NCBI GenBank assembly: GCA_963732865.1 | Contig: CAVTBC010000001.1 | Span: 372,001 to 436,000 of the forward strand | Origin: JADLGL01 sp963732865 | GTDB lineage: Bacteria > Pseudomonadota > Alphaproteobacteria > Rhizobiales > Kaistiaceae | DNA length: 64,000 bases | Direction: 5' to 3' | In this document: in pieces, positions 1 to 8,922 of the stretch | Layout: every line of letters starts with the position of its first letter | Position numbering within the stretch: the stretch's first letter is position 1 | Notes under the pieces: generated by a model | The model's database searches: none | Seen by the model: only the letters and a program-made list of their open reading frames with translations | Told to the model about the DNA's origin: nothing | Translations under genes and position numbers: made by a program

Positions 1-477
1 GTCGCCGTCGTCGCCTCAACGCACGATCTCGACCTCGCGCTGCGTAATGCCGACATGATCTGGCTCGCCGATCGCGACCGCCAGCTACGCAGCGGCGCGC
101 CCGAAGATCTCATCCTGCAGGACGCGTTCGGCGCGGCTTTCTCGTCCGATGCCGCGCAGTTCGAATCCGACGGACTCCGCTTCCACGCCCGCCTCGACAA
201 CGCCCCGACGGCGACTGTTCACGGCCCGGCGGCAGCGCGCCGGCTCGCCGCGACCGTCCTTGAACGCGAAGGCTTTCGTATCGCGGCCGATGGCGAGGAC
301 AGCGAGATTTCCGTCGACCTCACCGGCGACGGCTCGCGCTGGCGCGCCACCGATGCCGATGGCGACGTGTCAGGCCCCAGCTTCGCCGCCCTTGCCGCCT
401 TCGCGCGCCACGCTTTCACCGGCTCGCTGCGGCCGGTCGCAACGAAGAAGAATCAGCCAAGCCAATCGAGAGGATGA
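1..477 (+). CDS. ABC transporter ATP-binding protein, C-terminal part (iron/cobalamin uptake type)
   Basis: The reading frame is open from the first base, so the gene starts upstream of the window. The visible part begins in the ATPase core: the H-loop STHDLDLA lies within the first 12 codons, followed by the usual short tail (MIWLADR..) and then roughly 110 residues of extra C-terminal domain that I do not recognise. Walker A, signature and Walker B motifs must lie upstream. Its stop overlaps the start of the next gene (ATGA at 474-477), so the two are probably translationally coupled. Together they suggest an iron-siderophore or cobalamin importer; the permease is not in view. The substrate is inference. 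Confidence 0.8.
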   Translation, partial: VAVVASTHDLDLALRNADMIWLADRDRQLRSGAPEDLILQDAFGAAFSSDAAQFESDGLRFHARLDNAPTATVHGPAAARRLAATVLEREGFRIAADGEDSEISVDLTGDGSRWRATDADGDVSGPSFAALAAFARHAFTGSLRPVATKKNQPSQSRG

Positions 478-1685
478 CCATGCACTTGCCGAGACGAAAC
501 CGCCCCGCCGCCCTAACGCTGGCGCTGGCCTTGGTCATGCCCTTCGCCGTCCCTGCCCTGGCTCAATCGGCCGCCGCCGGACAGGAAGCCTGCATCACGA
601 CCTACCAGCCCGGCGTCGACTATTTTCCAGACAAGATCGAAACCGAACATGCGGAGAATTTCTCCGTCACCTATCATGACAGCTACAAGGTCGTGACGGT
701 GGAGCAGCCCTATGTCGGCGGCGCGCCGCAGACCTACGTGCTGGTGCAATGCGGTGCGCCGGCGCCGGAACTCACCGGCGATCTCGCCGACGCGCTGGTG
801 ATCCAGATACCGGTGACGTCGGTGTTCTCGGGTAGCACGACACACAACCCCGATTTCGACGCCCTGGATGCCGTCGACCGCGTAACTGGCGTTGCCACGC
901 TCGCCTACACCACCAGCCAGTCATTCCTCGATGCCGCCGACCGGTTGACGCAATTCGCAGCCACCGGCGCGATTGACGCCGAGATCGTCATCGACGCCAA
1001 CCCCGACGTGCTTTTCACCGATGGTGGCGACGACCCAGCCTATGACACATTGCGCCGCGCCGGCGTTCCCATCGTCGCCGTCGCCGAGTGGCTGGAGCCG
1101 AGCCTCCTTGGACGCTCCGAGTGGATCAAGTATTTCTCACTGTTCCTCGATCGCGAGCAGTTGGCCGACAGCGTCTTCGCTTCGATCGAGACGTCGTACG
1201 ACGACGCCGCGGCCTTGGTCGCCAATCTTCCCGATTCCGATCGGCCGCTGGTGCTGGCCGGTTCCGCCTTCCAGGGCATCTTCTATGCGCCGGGCGGACG
1301 GTCCTATGTCGCGCAGGCGATCGCGGCCGCGGGTGGCCGTTACGTGTTCGCGGACGACACGGGAACGGCGAGCCTTGCCTTCCCTGATCTGGAACAGGTC
1401 CTCGACGTCGCGGCCGACGCCGACATCTGGATCAACTCAGCCGTCAGCTATCAGACGCTGGGCGACATCGTCGCAGACGAGCCGCGCCTCGCCGCCCTCC
1501 CCGTCGCGCAATCCGGCCAGGTATGGAACTATGATTTGATCCGCACCGATGCCGGCGGGGTCGGCTTCTTCGAACTCGCTGTGCTAAGGCCGGATCTGGT
1601 CGTCCGCGACCTCATCGAAATCTTCCATCCGGGCCTGCTCGACGATCATCAGTTCGTCTTCTATCGCCCAATTCGATTGGAGTGA
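474..1685 (+). CDS. Periplasmic substrate-binding protein of iron/cobalamin-type ABC transporter
   Basis: A 403-residue protein with a clear Sec signal peptide (basic start, hydrophobic LALALVMPFAVPALA, cleavage near AQS). The body resembles FecB/BtuF-like class III binding proteins: two lobes linked by a long helix, with the family-type segments near residues 155-180 (DAEIVIDANPDVLF) and EWLEPSLLGRSEW near residues 205-217. It would capture a metal chelate in the periplasm and deliver it to the transporter whose ATPase ends just upstream (4-nt overlap). The ligand cannot be told from sequence; iron-siderophore and cobalamin are both possible. No lipobox is visible, so it is likely soluble. 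Confidence 0.82.
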   Translation: MTMHLPRRNRPAALTLALALVMPFAVPALAQSAAAGQEACITTYQPGVDYFPDKIETEHAENFSVTYHDSYKVVTVEQPYVGGAPQTYVLVQCGAPAPELTGDLADALVIQIPVTSVFSGSTTHNPDFDALDAVDRVTGVATLAYTTSQSFLDAADRLTQFAATGAIDAEIVIDANPDVLFTDGGDDPAYDTLRRAGVPIVAVAEWLEPSLLGRSEWIKYFSLFLDREQLADSVFASIETSYDDAAALVANLPDSDRPLVLAGSAFQGIFYAPGGRSYVAQAIAAAGGRYVFADDTGTASLAFPDLEQVLDVAADADIWINSAVSYQTLGDIVADEPRLAALPVAQSGQVWNYDLIRTDAGGVGFFELAVLRPDLVVRDLIEIFHPGLLDDHQFVFYRPIRLE

Positions 1686-1688
1686 GCC

Positions 1689-2669
1689 TTGACCGAAACG
1701 ACGGGGACCTTGCGGGTCCATGCGCCCGGCGATCCGGAAGCGATGGTGTGGAAAGAGGCGCCGATCGGTGATCCGGGTCCGCACGAGGTCCTGCTCCGCC
1801 ACACAGCGATAGGCGTCAATTTCATCGATGCCTATCAACGGCGCGGCCTCTACAAGATCGATCTGCCCTTCACCCCCGGTAGCGAAGGCGCCGGCATCGT
1901 CGAGGCCGTCGGTACGGCGGTGACCGGATTCAAGGCGGGAGACCGCGTCGCCTATGGCGATGCGCTGGGCGCCTATTGCGAGCGGCGTCTGATCGACCCG
2001 GACAAGCTGGTGCGCGTCCCCGATGGAATCGATGACCGGGTGGCGGCGGCCATCATGCTCAAGGGCCTCACCGCCGAGTATCTCCTCCGCCGCGTCTTCC
2101 CCATCCGCGAAGGACACATCGTCCTCTTCCACGCGGCTGCCGGCGGCGTCGGCCTCATCGCCTGTCAGTGGGCGGAGGCGCTGGGCGCGACGGTGATCGG
2201 CACAGTGGGGTCCGAAGAGAAGGCGGCGCTGGCGCGCGCAAATGGCTGCGCCCATGTCATCAACTATCGAACGGAGAACTTCGTCGAGCGCGTGCACGAA
2301 ATCACGGACGGCTGCGGCGTCGATGTCGTCTATGATTCAGTCGGCAAGGATACGTTCCCCGCCTCGCTCGACGCGTTGCGCTGCCGCGGCTGGTGGGTTC
2401 CGTTCGGTCAGTCGTCTGGAGTGGTGCCGGACTTCAGTCCATTGCTGCTGATGAACAAGGGCTCGCTGTTCATGAGCAGACCGAAGCTCGGCCACTACAT
2501 CGCCGACCACGCCGAATATGAAACGGCGGCGGCGGCACTGTTCGCGGCGATTGCCGCCGGCGACATCAAGGTCACGGTCGGATCGACCTTCGCGCTGCGG
2601 GATGCTGCGAATGCCCATCGCGCGATGGAGAGCCGCGCGACAACCGGATCGACCGTGCTGCTGCCCTGA
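1689..2669 (+). CDS. NADPH:quinone oxidoreductase (zinc-independent MDR family)
   Basis: A 326-residue medium-chain dehydrogenase/reductase of the QOR type. It has the N-terminal GroES-like fold with the QOR-typical GVNFIDAYQRRGLY segment, then a Rossmann domain with AAAGGVG near residues 150-156 for NADPH. No structural or catalytic zinc cysteines are present, as expected for quinone reductases. It would reduce quinones or reactive carbonyls with NADPH in the cytoplasm. The chosen start is a TTG three bases after the stop of the binding-protein gene; the protein aligns from there with the usual family N-terminus. It may be co-transcribed with the ABC genes but has no obvious functional link. 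Confidence 0.88.
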   Translation: MTETTGTLRVHAPGDPEAMVWKEAPIGDPGPHEVLLRHTAIGVNFIDAYQRRGLYKIDLPFTPGSEGAGIVEAVGTAVTGFKAGDRVAYGDALGAYCERRLIDPDKLVRVPDGIDDRVAAAIMLKGLTAEYLLRRVFPIREGHIVLFHAAAGGVGLIACQWAEALGATVIGTVGSEEKAALARANGCAHVINYRTENFVERVHEITDGCGVDVVYDSVGKDTFPASLDALRCRGWWVPFGQSSGVVPDFSPLLLMNKGSLFMSRPKLGHYIADHAEYETAAAALFAAIAAGDIKVTVGSTFALRDAANAHRAMESRATTGSTVLLP

Positions 2670-2681
2670 GGCGAGCCGGGA

Positions 2682-3023
2682 CTATAGCTGACGCGCGACC
2701 TTGTTGTCCCCATCGACCAGTATCTTGCGCGGCGCAATCGGCGCATCGGCGAGCTCGAAACCGAGGATGGTGATGTTGTCGCCCTTCTTGATGAGGTGCG
2801 CCGCGGCGCCGTTCATGCAGATGACGCCGGAGTCCCGCTCGCCGAGAATGACATAGGTCTCCAGCCGCGCGCCGTTCGTGTTGTCGACGACCAGCACCTT
2901 TTCGCCTTCCATGAGGCCGACGGTGTCGACCAGCGCCTCGTCGATCGTGATGCTGCCGATATAATCCAGATTGGCGTCGGTGACCGTCGCCCTATAAATC
3001 TTGGAACGCAGAAGCCATCTCAT
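2682..3023 (-). CDS. panD: Aspartate 1-decarboxylase
   Basis: A 113-residue pyruvoyl enzyme that converts L-aspartate to beta-alanine for pantothenate and CoA synthesis. The self-processing site is visible as YIGSIT, with Gly23-Ser24 as the cleavage pair that becomes the pyruvoyl group. The family features K8-I-Y-R, a conserved Tyr, and NGAAA near the end of the core are present. It is slightly shorter at the C-terminus than the Escherichia coli protein (126 residues), which is common. It stands alone, convergent with the quinone reductase gene; no other pan gene is nearby, although coaD of the same pathway is at 30.7 kb. Confidence 0.93.
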   Translation of the reverse strand: MRWLLRSKIYRATVTDANLDYIGSITIDEALVDTVGLMEGEKVLVVDNTNGARLETYVILGERDSGVICMNGAAAHLIKKGDNITILGFELADAPIAPRKILVDGDNKVARQL

Positions 3024-3121
3024 TGAATGTCACCAGTGATTTGCTAATACAGGGATCGGCGCGGCGGCTCGGCCAATTGCCTTAGTCCCGGCCGGCAAGC
3101 AAGGGGCAGGCGGCTCACGAC

Positions 3122-3946
3122 ATGCGGATACATCTTTATGCCGCCTGTTGGAACGAGCGGCGCATGCTCGACTTCTTTTTCCGCCACTACGACCCGTTCG
3201 TGGAGCGCTACTTCATCCGAGACGACGGCTCAACCGACGGCTCGCTGGAACGGCTTCGGGCTCACCCTCGGGTGGAGGTCGCTCCGCTCGAGCATGTCGA
3301 TCCGGACTCGCTGGTCAAGTCGCTCCGCCAATATTACAATGAAGGGTGGAAGGCGAGCCGCGGCGAGGCGGATTGGGTGATCGTGACCAACATCGACGAA
3401 CACCTCTATCACCCTGATTTACTTAGTTATTTGCAGATCTCCAAGGACCACGGCGTCACCTACATCCCTGCCCTTGGCTATCAGATGCTGTCGCACACTT
3501 TTCCCGCCGAAGACGCGGTCCTCTGCCGCGACGTCACGCTCGGTGCGCCTTGGGGCAGCTTGAACAAGCTGTCGCTCTTCGATCCCAACGCGCTTAAGCA
3601 TGTGAACTATAGCGTGGGGCGACATCTTGCCAAACCGAAGGGCGTGCGGAAGTACCCGGACCGCGACGAATTGCTTCTGCTCCACTACAAATATCTCGGG
3701 CGCGACTATGCCTATGATCGCCTTCAGGAGTTGAAGACAGGGCTCGGCGCGAAGGATTTGGAGTCGGGCTGGGGTACCCACTACCTCTGGTCGGAAGACG
3801 AATTCAGCGAAAACTGGTCTCGCCGCGAGGGCCGTCTCGTTGACGTGACCAACCCTAACCTCCAGCCGTGGAACAGCCACCCGAAGCGGCGGTGGTGGCG
3901 GGAGAAGAAGGAAAAGCGCCCTCCCGTGGAAACGACAGGAATCTGA
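3122..3946 (+). CDS. Glycosyltransferase family 2-like protein
   Basis: A 274-residue protein beginning with the GT2 variant pattern ACWNERRMLDFFFRHY and a DDGSTDGS segment near residues 38-45, then TNIDEHLY near residues 90-97, which supplies the DxD-like metal/nucleotide-sugar site. This arrangement matches the small glycosyl transferase family 2 proteins (Pfam Glyco_tranf_2_4 type) found in surface polysaccharide clusters. No membrane segments. The next gene (cupin) starts two bases after its stop and the aldolase follows, so the three probably form one operon for a modified sugar. The acceptor and donor cannot be inferred. Confidence 0.8.
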   Translation: MRIHLYAACWNERRMLDFFFRHYDPFVERYFIRDDGSTDGSLERLRAHPRVEVAPLEHVDPDSLVKSLRQYYNEGWKASRGEADWVIVTNIDEHLYHPDLLSYLQISKDHGVTYIPALGYQMLSHTFPAEDAVLCRDVTLGAPWGSLNKLSLFDPNALKHVNYSVGRHLAKPKGVRKYPDRDELLLLHYKYLGRDYAYDRLQELKTGLGAKDLESGWGTHYLWSEDEFSENWSRREGRLVDVTNPNLQPWNSHPKRRWWREKKEKRPPVETTGI

Positions 3947-3948
3947 GC

Positions 3949-4465
3949 ATGCTCAAAGGCGCAAAGAAGGACCAACCGACACGAACGCCGGATTGGCAGC
4001 GCATCATGCCGATGATCGACGGCGTGACGCTCAAGCAGACCCGACCGCTCGTCACCCGGAGCGGAACTCACGACTGAGACATTCCGTTCGGACTGGAGCG
4101 AAACCGGCCGGCAGATCGGGCACGTCATCCATGTGTCGTTTGACGACGGGGCGGTCTCGGCCTGGCACTGCCACCAGACGCAGACGGACGGAATATTCGT
4201 GGTCGCCGGCCGCGGCCTGGTGGTCCTCTTTGACGATCGCGACGCTTCCGCGACCAAGGGCCGGCTGATGGTCCTGCGCCTCGACGCCTCCGATCCGACG
4301 CTGGTAACGATCCCGCCGTTGGTCTGGCATGGCATCAAGGGGCTCAATGGACCGATGTCATTCCTCAATATGATCACCCACCCCTTCGACTATGCGGCGC
4401 CAGATGAATGGCGCGTCGCGCCCGACTGTCCGGAGATTCCATTCGACATCGTCAACGCGAAATAG
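3949..4465 (+). CDS. Cupin / RmlC-like sugar epimerase-type protein (frame-disrupted)
   Basis: Two overlapping frames together give one cupin of about 171 residues. The first part (from ATG 3949) reads DGVTLKQTRPLVTRSG and hits a stop at 4075-4077. One base over, the frame continues from about 4067 with TETFRSDW and then a cupin core with AWHCHQTQTDGIFVV and PPLVWHGIK, the His residues being the probable metal or acid/base residues. Removing one base of the AA at 4065-4066 restores the frame. The pattern resembles dTDP-4-dehydrorhamnose 3,5-epimerase-like cupins in polysaccharide clusters. It sits between a glycosyltransferase and an HpcH/HpaI aldolase. Either a true lesion or a sequencing insertion. 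Confidence 0.65.
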
Positions 4466-4479
4466 CGGCAACCATACCA

Positions 4480-5223
4480 ATGGCCTTCTGCCTCACCGCC
4501 TTCACGGACGATCCCGAGCTGGCAGCGGTACTGGATGCCGCCGGTGTGGACCGGATCGGTGTCGATCTGGAAAGGCTTGGTAAGGCGGAGCGTCAGGCCG
4601 GTACCAATTCGCGTATCTCAGATCACCAGATTGCCGACCTGCGCGTTCTAAGGCCACGCCTGAAAAACGCACGGCTGCTGGCTCGGATCAATCCGCCCAA
4701 TGGCGGCACCGCGGATGAAATCGAACGAGTGCTCGATTTCGGCGCTGAGGTGATCATGCTGCCCTATTTCACAGTGGCCGATGAACTCAGCGCGGTCGCC
4801 CGGATGATCGACGGGAGAGCGACTTTCGTTCCGCTGGTGGAGACCCCGGAGGCCCTTGCGGTGATCGATGACATGGCGGGCATCGGAGTTGCCGATATTC
4901 ACTTCGGCCTCAATGACCTTCGTCTAAGAATGGGCCTTGCACGTTTCGTGGAAGTGTTCGACGAGCCCGCGTTTGAAGCTGCGGTCACGGCCGCTCGCGG
5001 CGTTGGTCTGGGCTATGCGATAGCCGGGGTGGCGCGTGCGGACGACCGATCGCTCCCCATCGCTCCTGATCTCGTCTACCGGCAGCTTCGCCGGCTTGGC
5101 GCGTCCGGCACGTTGATATCGCGGTCTTTCATCAGACCGCGGGAGGAGTGGGACAGGGTTGCCGGCGATATCGCGGCTCTGCGGGCGATCCTGGAGGCGC
5201 CGACCGAGGAGCACGCCCGGTAG
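4480..5223 (+). CDS. HpcH/HpaI aldolase (citrate lyase beta-like) family protein
   Basis: A 247-residue TIM-barrel lyase of the HpcH/HpaI family. Visible family residues are Arg in LLARINPP (about residue 70), the metal-binding Glu in VPLVETPEAL (about residue 115) and the Asp in HFGLNDLRLRMG (about residue 145). The family cleaves or forms C-C bonds with pyruvate- or acyl-CoA-type partners. ATG 4480 is preferred over the upstream in-frame GTG at 4408, which would overlap the cupin gene. The position behind a glycosyltransferase and a sugar-epimerase-like cupin suggests a role in making an unusual surface sugar; this is inference. Confidence 0.78.
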   Translation: MAFCLTAFTDDPELAAVLDAAGVDRIGVDLERLGKAERQAGTNSRISDHQIADLRVLRPRLKNARLLARINPPNGGTADEIERVLDFGAEVIMLPYFTVADELSAVARMIDGRATFVPLVETPEALAVIDDMAGIGVADIHFGLNDLRLRMGLARFVEVFDEPAFEAAVTAARGVGLGYAIAGVARADDRSLPIAPDLVYRQLRRLGASGTLISRSFIRPREEWDRVAGDIAALRAILEAPTEEHAR

Positions 5224-5250
5224 CCTGGGCGCTGATTTGCACGGGGAATG

Positions 5251-5274
5251 GATCCCGGCGCGAACGCCGGGATC
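5251..5274. terminator. Perfect 10-bp hairpin between convergent genes
   Basis: GATCCCGGCG and its exact complement are separated by the tetraloop CGAA. It lies between the stop codons of the aldolase (plus) and the first PQQ dehydrogenase (minus). There is no T-tract on either side, so it may be a bidirectional factor-assisted terminator or a copy of a palindromic intergenic repeat. Confidence 0.5.
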
Positions 5275-5290
5275 CTGATTGAAGTCCGGC

Positions 5291-7229
5291 TTACATGCCG
5301 CCGGCAACTGCCTCCGGCAGGGCGAACACATAGAGTGTCGAACCTGCGCGGCGATAGCGGTCGACATCGTTCGCGTCGTCGGCGACGTTGACCTGGCCAG
5401 TGTTCGAGGCGCTGGCGAGGAAGGCGATGTACTGCTTGCCGTCATGCATGTAGGTGATCGGCGAAGCGTACACGCCCGAGCCGATCTGGAACGACCAGGC
5501 CAGCTCGCCCGTCATCGCGTTGTAGGCGTCGGCCGTACCGTTGTACGGGTTGCCCTGCAGCACGAGGCCGCCACCGGTGCTGGACACCGGGGTACGCGTG
5601 CTCACCGGGAACGGTACGGACCAAGCGATGGTGCTGGTGACGGGGTTGATCGCGACAGTCGCTCCGAGCACGTTGGTCACCGAGCCGTCGAGCGCACGGG
5701 CGGCGCCATTCGGATCAGTGCCGGCCGTACGACGCAGCGTGTAGCCTTCACCGGCCACATACTCGCCCTCGAACACCACTTCGGTGAAGCAGGTGTTGTC
5801 GGTCGAGACGTAGAACAGGCCCGTCTGGTCGGAGAACGTGTCGTTCTCCCAGTTGCGGGCGGAGTTGCCCGGGCATGCATCAACTTCGGTGCCTGTGAAG
5901 TCGTCGCGACCGGCGGCGCCGGGCATCTGATAGTCGGTGTAGCGGGCACGATCGGTCGCGTCGGTGAAGGTCCACCGGGCGATGTCGTACTCGGCACGGC
6001 CGGTGGCCATATCAACGCCGGTGATGGCGTCGGTATAGACGAACGGGAAAGGCTGGCTGAGAAGCTCGCCGTTGCTGCGATCCCAGATATAGAACCAGCC
6101 AGCGCGCGAGGCCTTCATTGCCACGTGGTCGACCGAGCCGTCGCCATTGACGTCCATGTCGGCGAGCGGCGTGTTGATCGGCTCATCGATATCCCACGGG
6201 TCTGCCGGGGTGATGTTGTAGGCCCAGATCAGCTCACCGGTGGTGGCGTCACGGGACATCATCGAGGCGCACCAGTTGTTGCGGTAGTCGATAAGACCGC
6301 CATTCGCGTCGAGATTGATCACGCCCCATTCGCGGCGATAGTCCGGGTTCCACGGACCGCAGTTGCCGGTCGAATAGAAGAACTGGTTCGAAGTCGGGGG
6401 CGTAGGTGAAGTAGCCCCAAACGGTGCCACCGCCACGACGCCAGGAATCGCCGAACCACGTGGAGAGCGAACCCTGCTTGTCGTCGTCATAGTACGGGTT
6501 GAAGCGCGGGCCGATACCGACTTCGTTGTCCGGACCCATCGAATACATGACCCACTGGGTCTGGCCGGTGTGGATGTCGAAGGCCGACACCTTGCCGCGG
6601 ACGCCGTACTCGCCGCCCTGATTGCCGGTGATGTAGAGGTCACCGATGATGATGCCGTTGCCGGCGTTCTCTTCGCGGATGGTGACGTCCGTGGCAACCG
6701 ACCGCCACAGCGCTTCGCCGGTCTGCCCGTCGAGAGCGAAAACCTGACCGTCGATGGTGGTGTAGTAGATGTTGCCTTCGGCGTATTGCATGCCACGGGT
6801 CTGGGCGCCGCAGCAGGCCTGAAGGCCATGCTCACGGTCAACGTCCGGGCGGAACTCCCACAGGATGTTGCCGTTGTTGCTGAGATCGAGCGCCAGGACT
6901 TCGTTCGGGGCCTGGCCCGAGCCTTCCGACTGGTTGACCGGCGAGACAATGTACATGGTGTTGCCGACGACTAGCGGCGCGGATTCGTATTCGTCCAGGA
7001 CGCCGAGCTGTAGCGTCCAGGCGACGGTCAGATCAGCGACGTTCGACAGATTGATCTGATCGAGCGGCGAGAAGTTGTGGCCGTTGTATGTGTAGTTTGG
7101 TGTCACGATATCGCCGGCGGCGATATGATCCATGACGTCCTGGTTCGCAAAGGCCGAGGTGGCAAAACCACAACCGGCCACGATGGCGACGGTCGAAGCC
7201 GTCACTTTCAAAAGAGTCCTTCCAGTCAT
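5291..7229 (-). CDS. PQQ-dependent alcohol/methanol dehydrogenase-type quinoprotein, copy 1 (frame-disrupted)
   Basis: Periplasmic quinoprotein of about 645 residues that would oxidise alcohols or aldehydes and pass electrons to a cytochrome c. It has a Sec signal ending ATSAFA, the vicinal cysteines LQACCGAQ, and metal ligands Glu in GGEYGVRG, Asn in STGNCGPWNP and Asp in WDIDEP. The second Asp of the DxD matches the extra aspartate of lanthanide-dependent XoxF/ExaF-type enzymes. No cytochrome domain. It is highly similar to copy 2 at 8923-10875, including an identical last 20 residues. Against that copy, one extra G in the run at 6396-6400 breaks the frame in mid-gene; the reading resumes perfectly afterwards. 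RBS GGAGGG precedes the ATG. Confidence 0.88.
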
Positions 7230-7327
7230 TTCTATGTTCCCTCCGATAAAGCCCCGATTTCCGAGGCGTAGGCGTTTTTTTTAAATCGCCACTTGTATTC
7301 GCTATTTCGTTTTTCTTATTTTTACTT

Positions 7328-7336
7328 GCCTCCCTT
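7328..7336 (-). promoter_or_regulatory. Upstream motif shared by both PQQ dehydrogenase genes (copy 1 site)
   Basis: On the minus strand this reads AAGGGAGGC, about 99 bases upstream of the start of copy 1. A nearly identical element lies 93 bases upstream of copy 2. Both are followed by A/T-rich sequence containing CGAATAC. A shared transcription factor site or leader element is inferred only from this pair. Confidence 0.35.
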
Positions 7337-8699
7337 CCAGCACAATCGACCTGTTTTCAGGACGACATTCTCTCTCGCCGGCTCAGTCCTCGAGCAGCGT
7401 TTCTTGACAGCAACTCCGCCATAGAGCGCATGATCCCTGCGCTCTCAGCGGCGTCGCAAATCCCAATATTTGCTTTGAAAACAGTGCCCTTCCCGGGCGA
7501 CCGCCTAAACCCTCCCGACCCCGGCCTAAGGCCGGACCATCACCCGACGCCAACCACACCTCGCCGACATTTTCTGTCGGGCGCACCGGCGGACGCAGGC
7601 CTCCCGAATTCAGATGTGGCCCGCCTTCGGCCGCATCTTACTAGTCTCCCAGCTGCTAGCGTAGCATGGGCCAGTGTCGTTGACACCTTTTTCTTCGGGT
7701 CCGCCACTATACTAAACATAGCAAGGCGTTCGTGCCGCTAAGCTCTTCCGAGCACTGTCGCGCCTACCAACCGCCCTAGTGGACTTTTCTGCCGTTGCTC
7801 GAAGGTCCGCCACGGCGCCCGCCCTTCCGGACATCGACGGAGGCGAACGCGGCACTCGGGACCGCCCGCAAGGAAGGGAGAGCATCCACGAGTTGGCGAC
7901 ATGGGCACTCGACGCGACCGTAGTTCCATGTATTGCCCTCGTTGTATTGCTTTAACCGCGCTTCGACGGACACCTTGGGATATGCGCAATTCTCGGTCGG
8001 TCCCGGGTCAACCTGGCCGGCCTGAGGCCTACCCGCACGCACGCGCCACTCCGCACAGGAATTGGAAAGGGTTCCCGCCTAATTGGCCGCTTTCCCGGAT
8101 CGATTGGCGGCACACCCGCCGCCAGCCTGTCGCGTCGAATGCCGTCGGGGTCACGCCGGCTGGCGGATGCCAAACCAGCCGCTCCATCCTGCCTTGCGCG
8201 CCATTCCTGAGCGACCATAGTTGATCGATTACCTTTGCGTCGCGATTGCAACATATCTGCAAAAGGTGATGCGAGAGCGCTGTTCTTATTGTAGCTGTTT
8301 TCGGCCACGCTCGCGAAGTCGTGATCTCGTTTTTGGCGCATGAGCACTGTGGGATAACTCTGGACAGCAAGTACTGGTTGGCGCATGATGCCGCAGGTTT
8401 GGCGACTTTGGCGTGGCTACGCGGCGGTCGTTGATCCAATCCCGCGCGGCCCATCGCTTGCCGAGCAGACTGGCGATTTCTCTGCGCCCCGCGGGGGCTG
8501 TCCCGGTGATGGAACGTTGCCGGGGCGGACCGATTACCCGGTGAACGGCGGCTTATCCGTTTCTTCCGGGGCCGAAGCTGCCACCCCCAACTTGGAGGTG
8601 CGGTCAGGTCTTAGTTGTGATGGCTCGGTCGATGCACACGCAGAGGCCGGCCGTCCGTTGCCAGGATCGAACCTCCTTGCGATCTTGGCTGTTGACCTT

Positions 8700-8740
8700 G
8701 GGCGTCGATCGAGCTCGGCTGATCGACGCCCCTTCTTTTC
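8700..8740 (+). terminator. Orphan Rho-independent terminator on the plus strand
   Basis: An 11-bp perfect stem (GGGCGTCGATC pairing with GATCGACGCCC, 10-base loop) followed by CTTCTTTT. No recognised plus-strand gene lies upstream of it, and the minus-strand dehydrogenase already has its own terminator 80 bases closer. It suggests an unannotated plus-strand transcript. Confidence 0.6.
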
Positions 8741-8813
8741 CATCGGCACTCTCTCGTTGTGATCTGGCCGACCGCGGCTCTCGCGGGGAGCGCGGACTGT
8801 CGGCGGTGAGGCC

Positions 8814-8850
8814 AAAGAAAAAAGGGCGTCCACTCGTTTGAGGGACGCCC
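8814..8850 (-). terminator. Rho-independent terminator of PQQ dehydrogenase copy 2
   Basis: On the minus strand GGGCGTCCC, a loop and GGACGCCC are followed by TTTTTTCTTT. It lies about 75 bases after the stop codon of the second dehydrogenase gene, the expected place for its terminator. Confidence 0.8.
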
Positions 8851-8922
8851 CGTGTCTCGAGGCATGGCCTCGAAGGTTGCGAGGTCCCGGGACGAGCCCG
8901 GAACCCCTTGTTGTGTTGCGGC

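Larger units (their letters stand above)
7230..8813. other. Long intergenic region between the PQQ dehydrogenase copies
   Basis: About 1.6 kb in which no frame shows family motifs or a credible start with RBS. The part next to copy 1 (7270-7330) is T-rich on the plus strand and is probably its promoter region. A short hairpin followed by T5 lies at about 7674-7690 and a stronger 11-bp hairpin with a T-rich tail at 8700-8740, both reading on the plus strand, so an untranslated plus-strand RNA is possible. The rest shows nothing I can name; it may be decayed sequence. Confidence 0.5.

Noticed and set aside
7952..8762. Open frames of 125-144 codons in the gap between the dehydrogenases (both strands)
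   Set aside because: Arg/Pro-rich, overlapping on both strands, no ribosome site, no recognisable motif.
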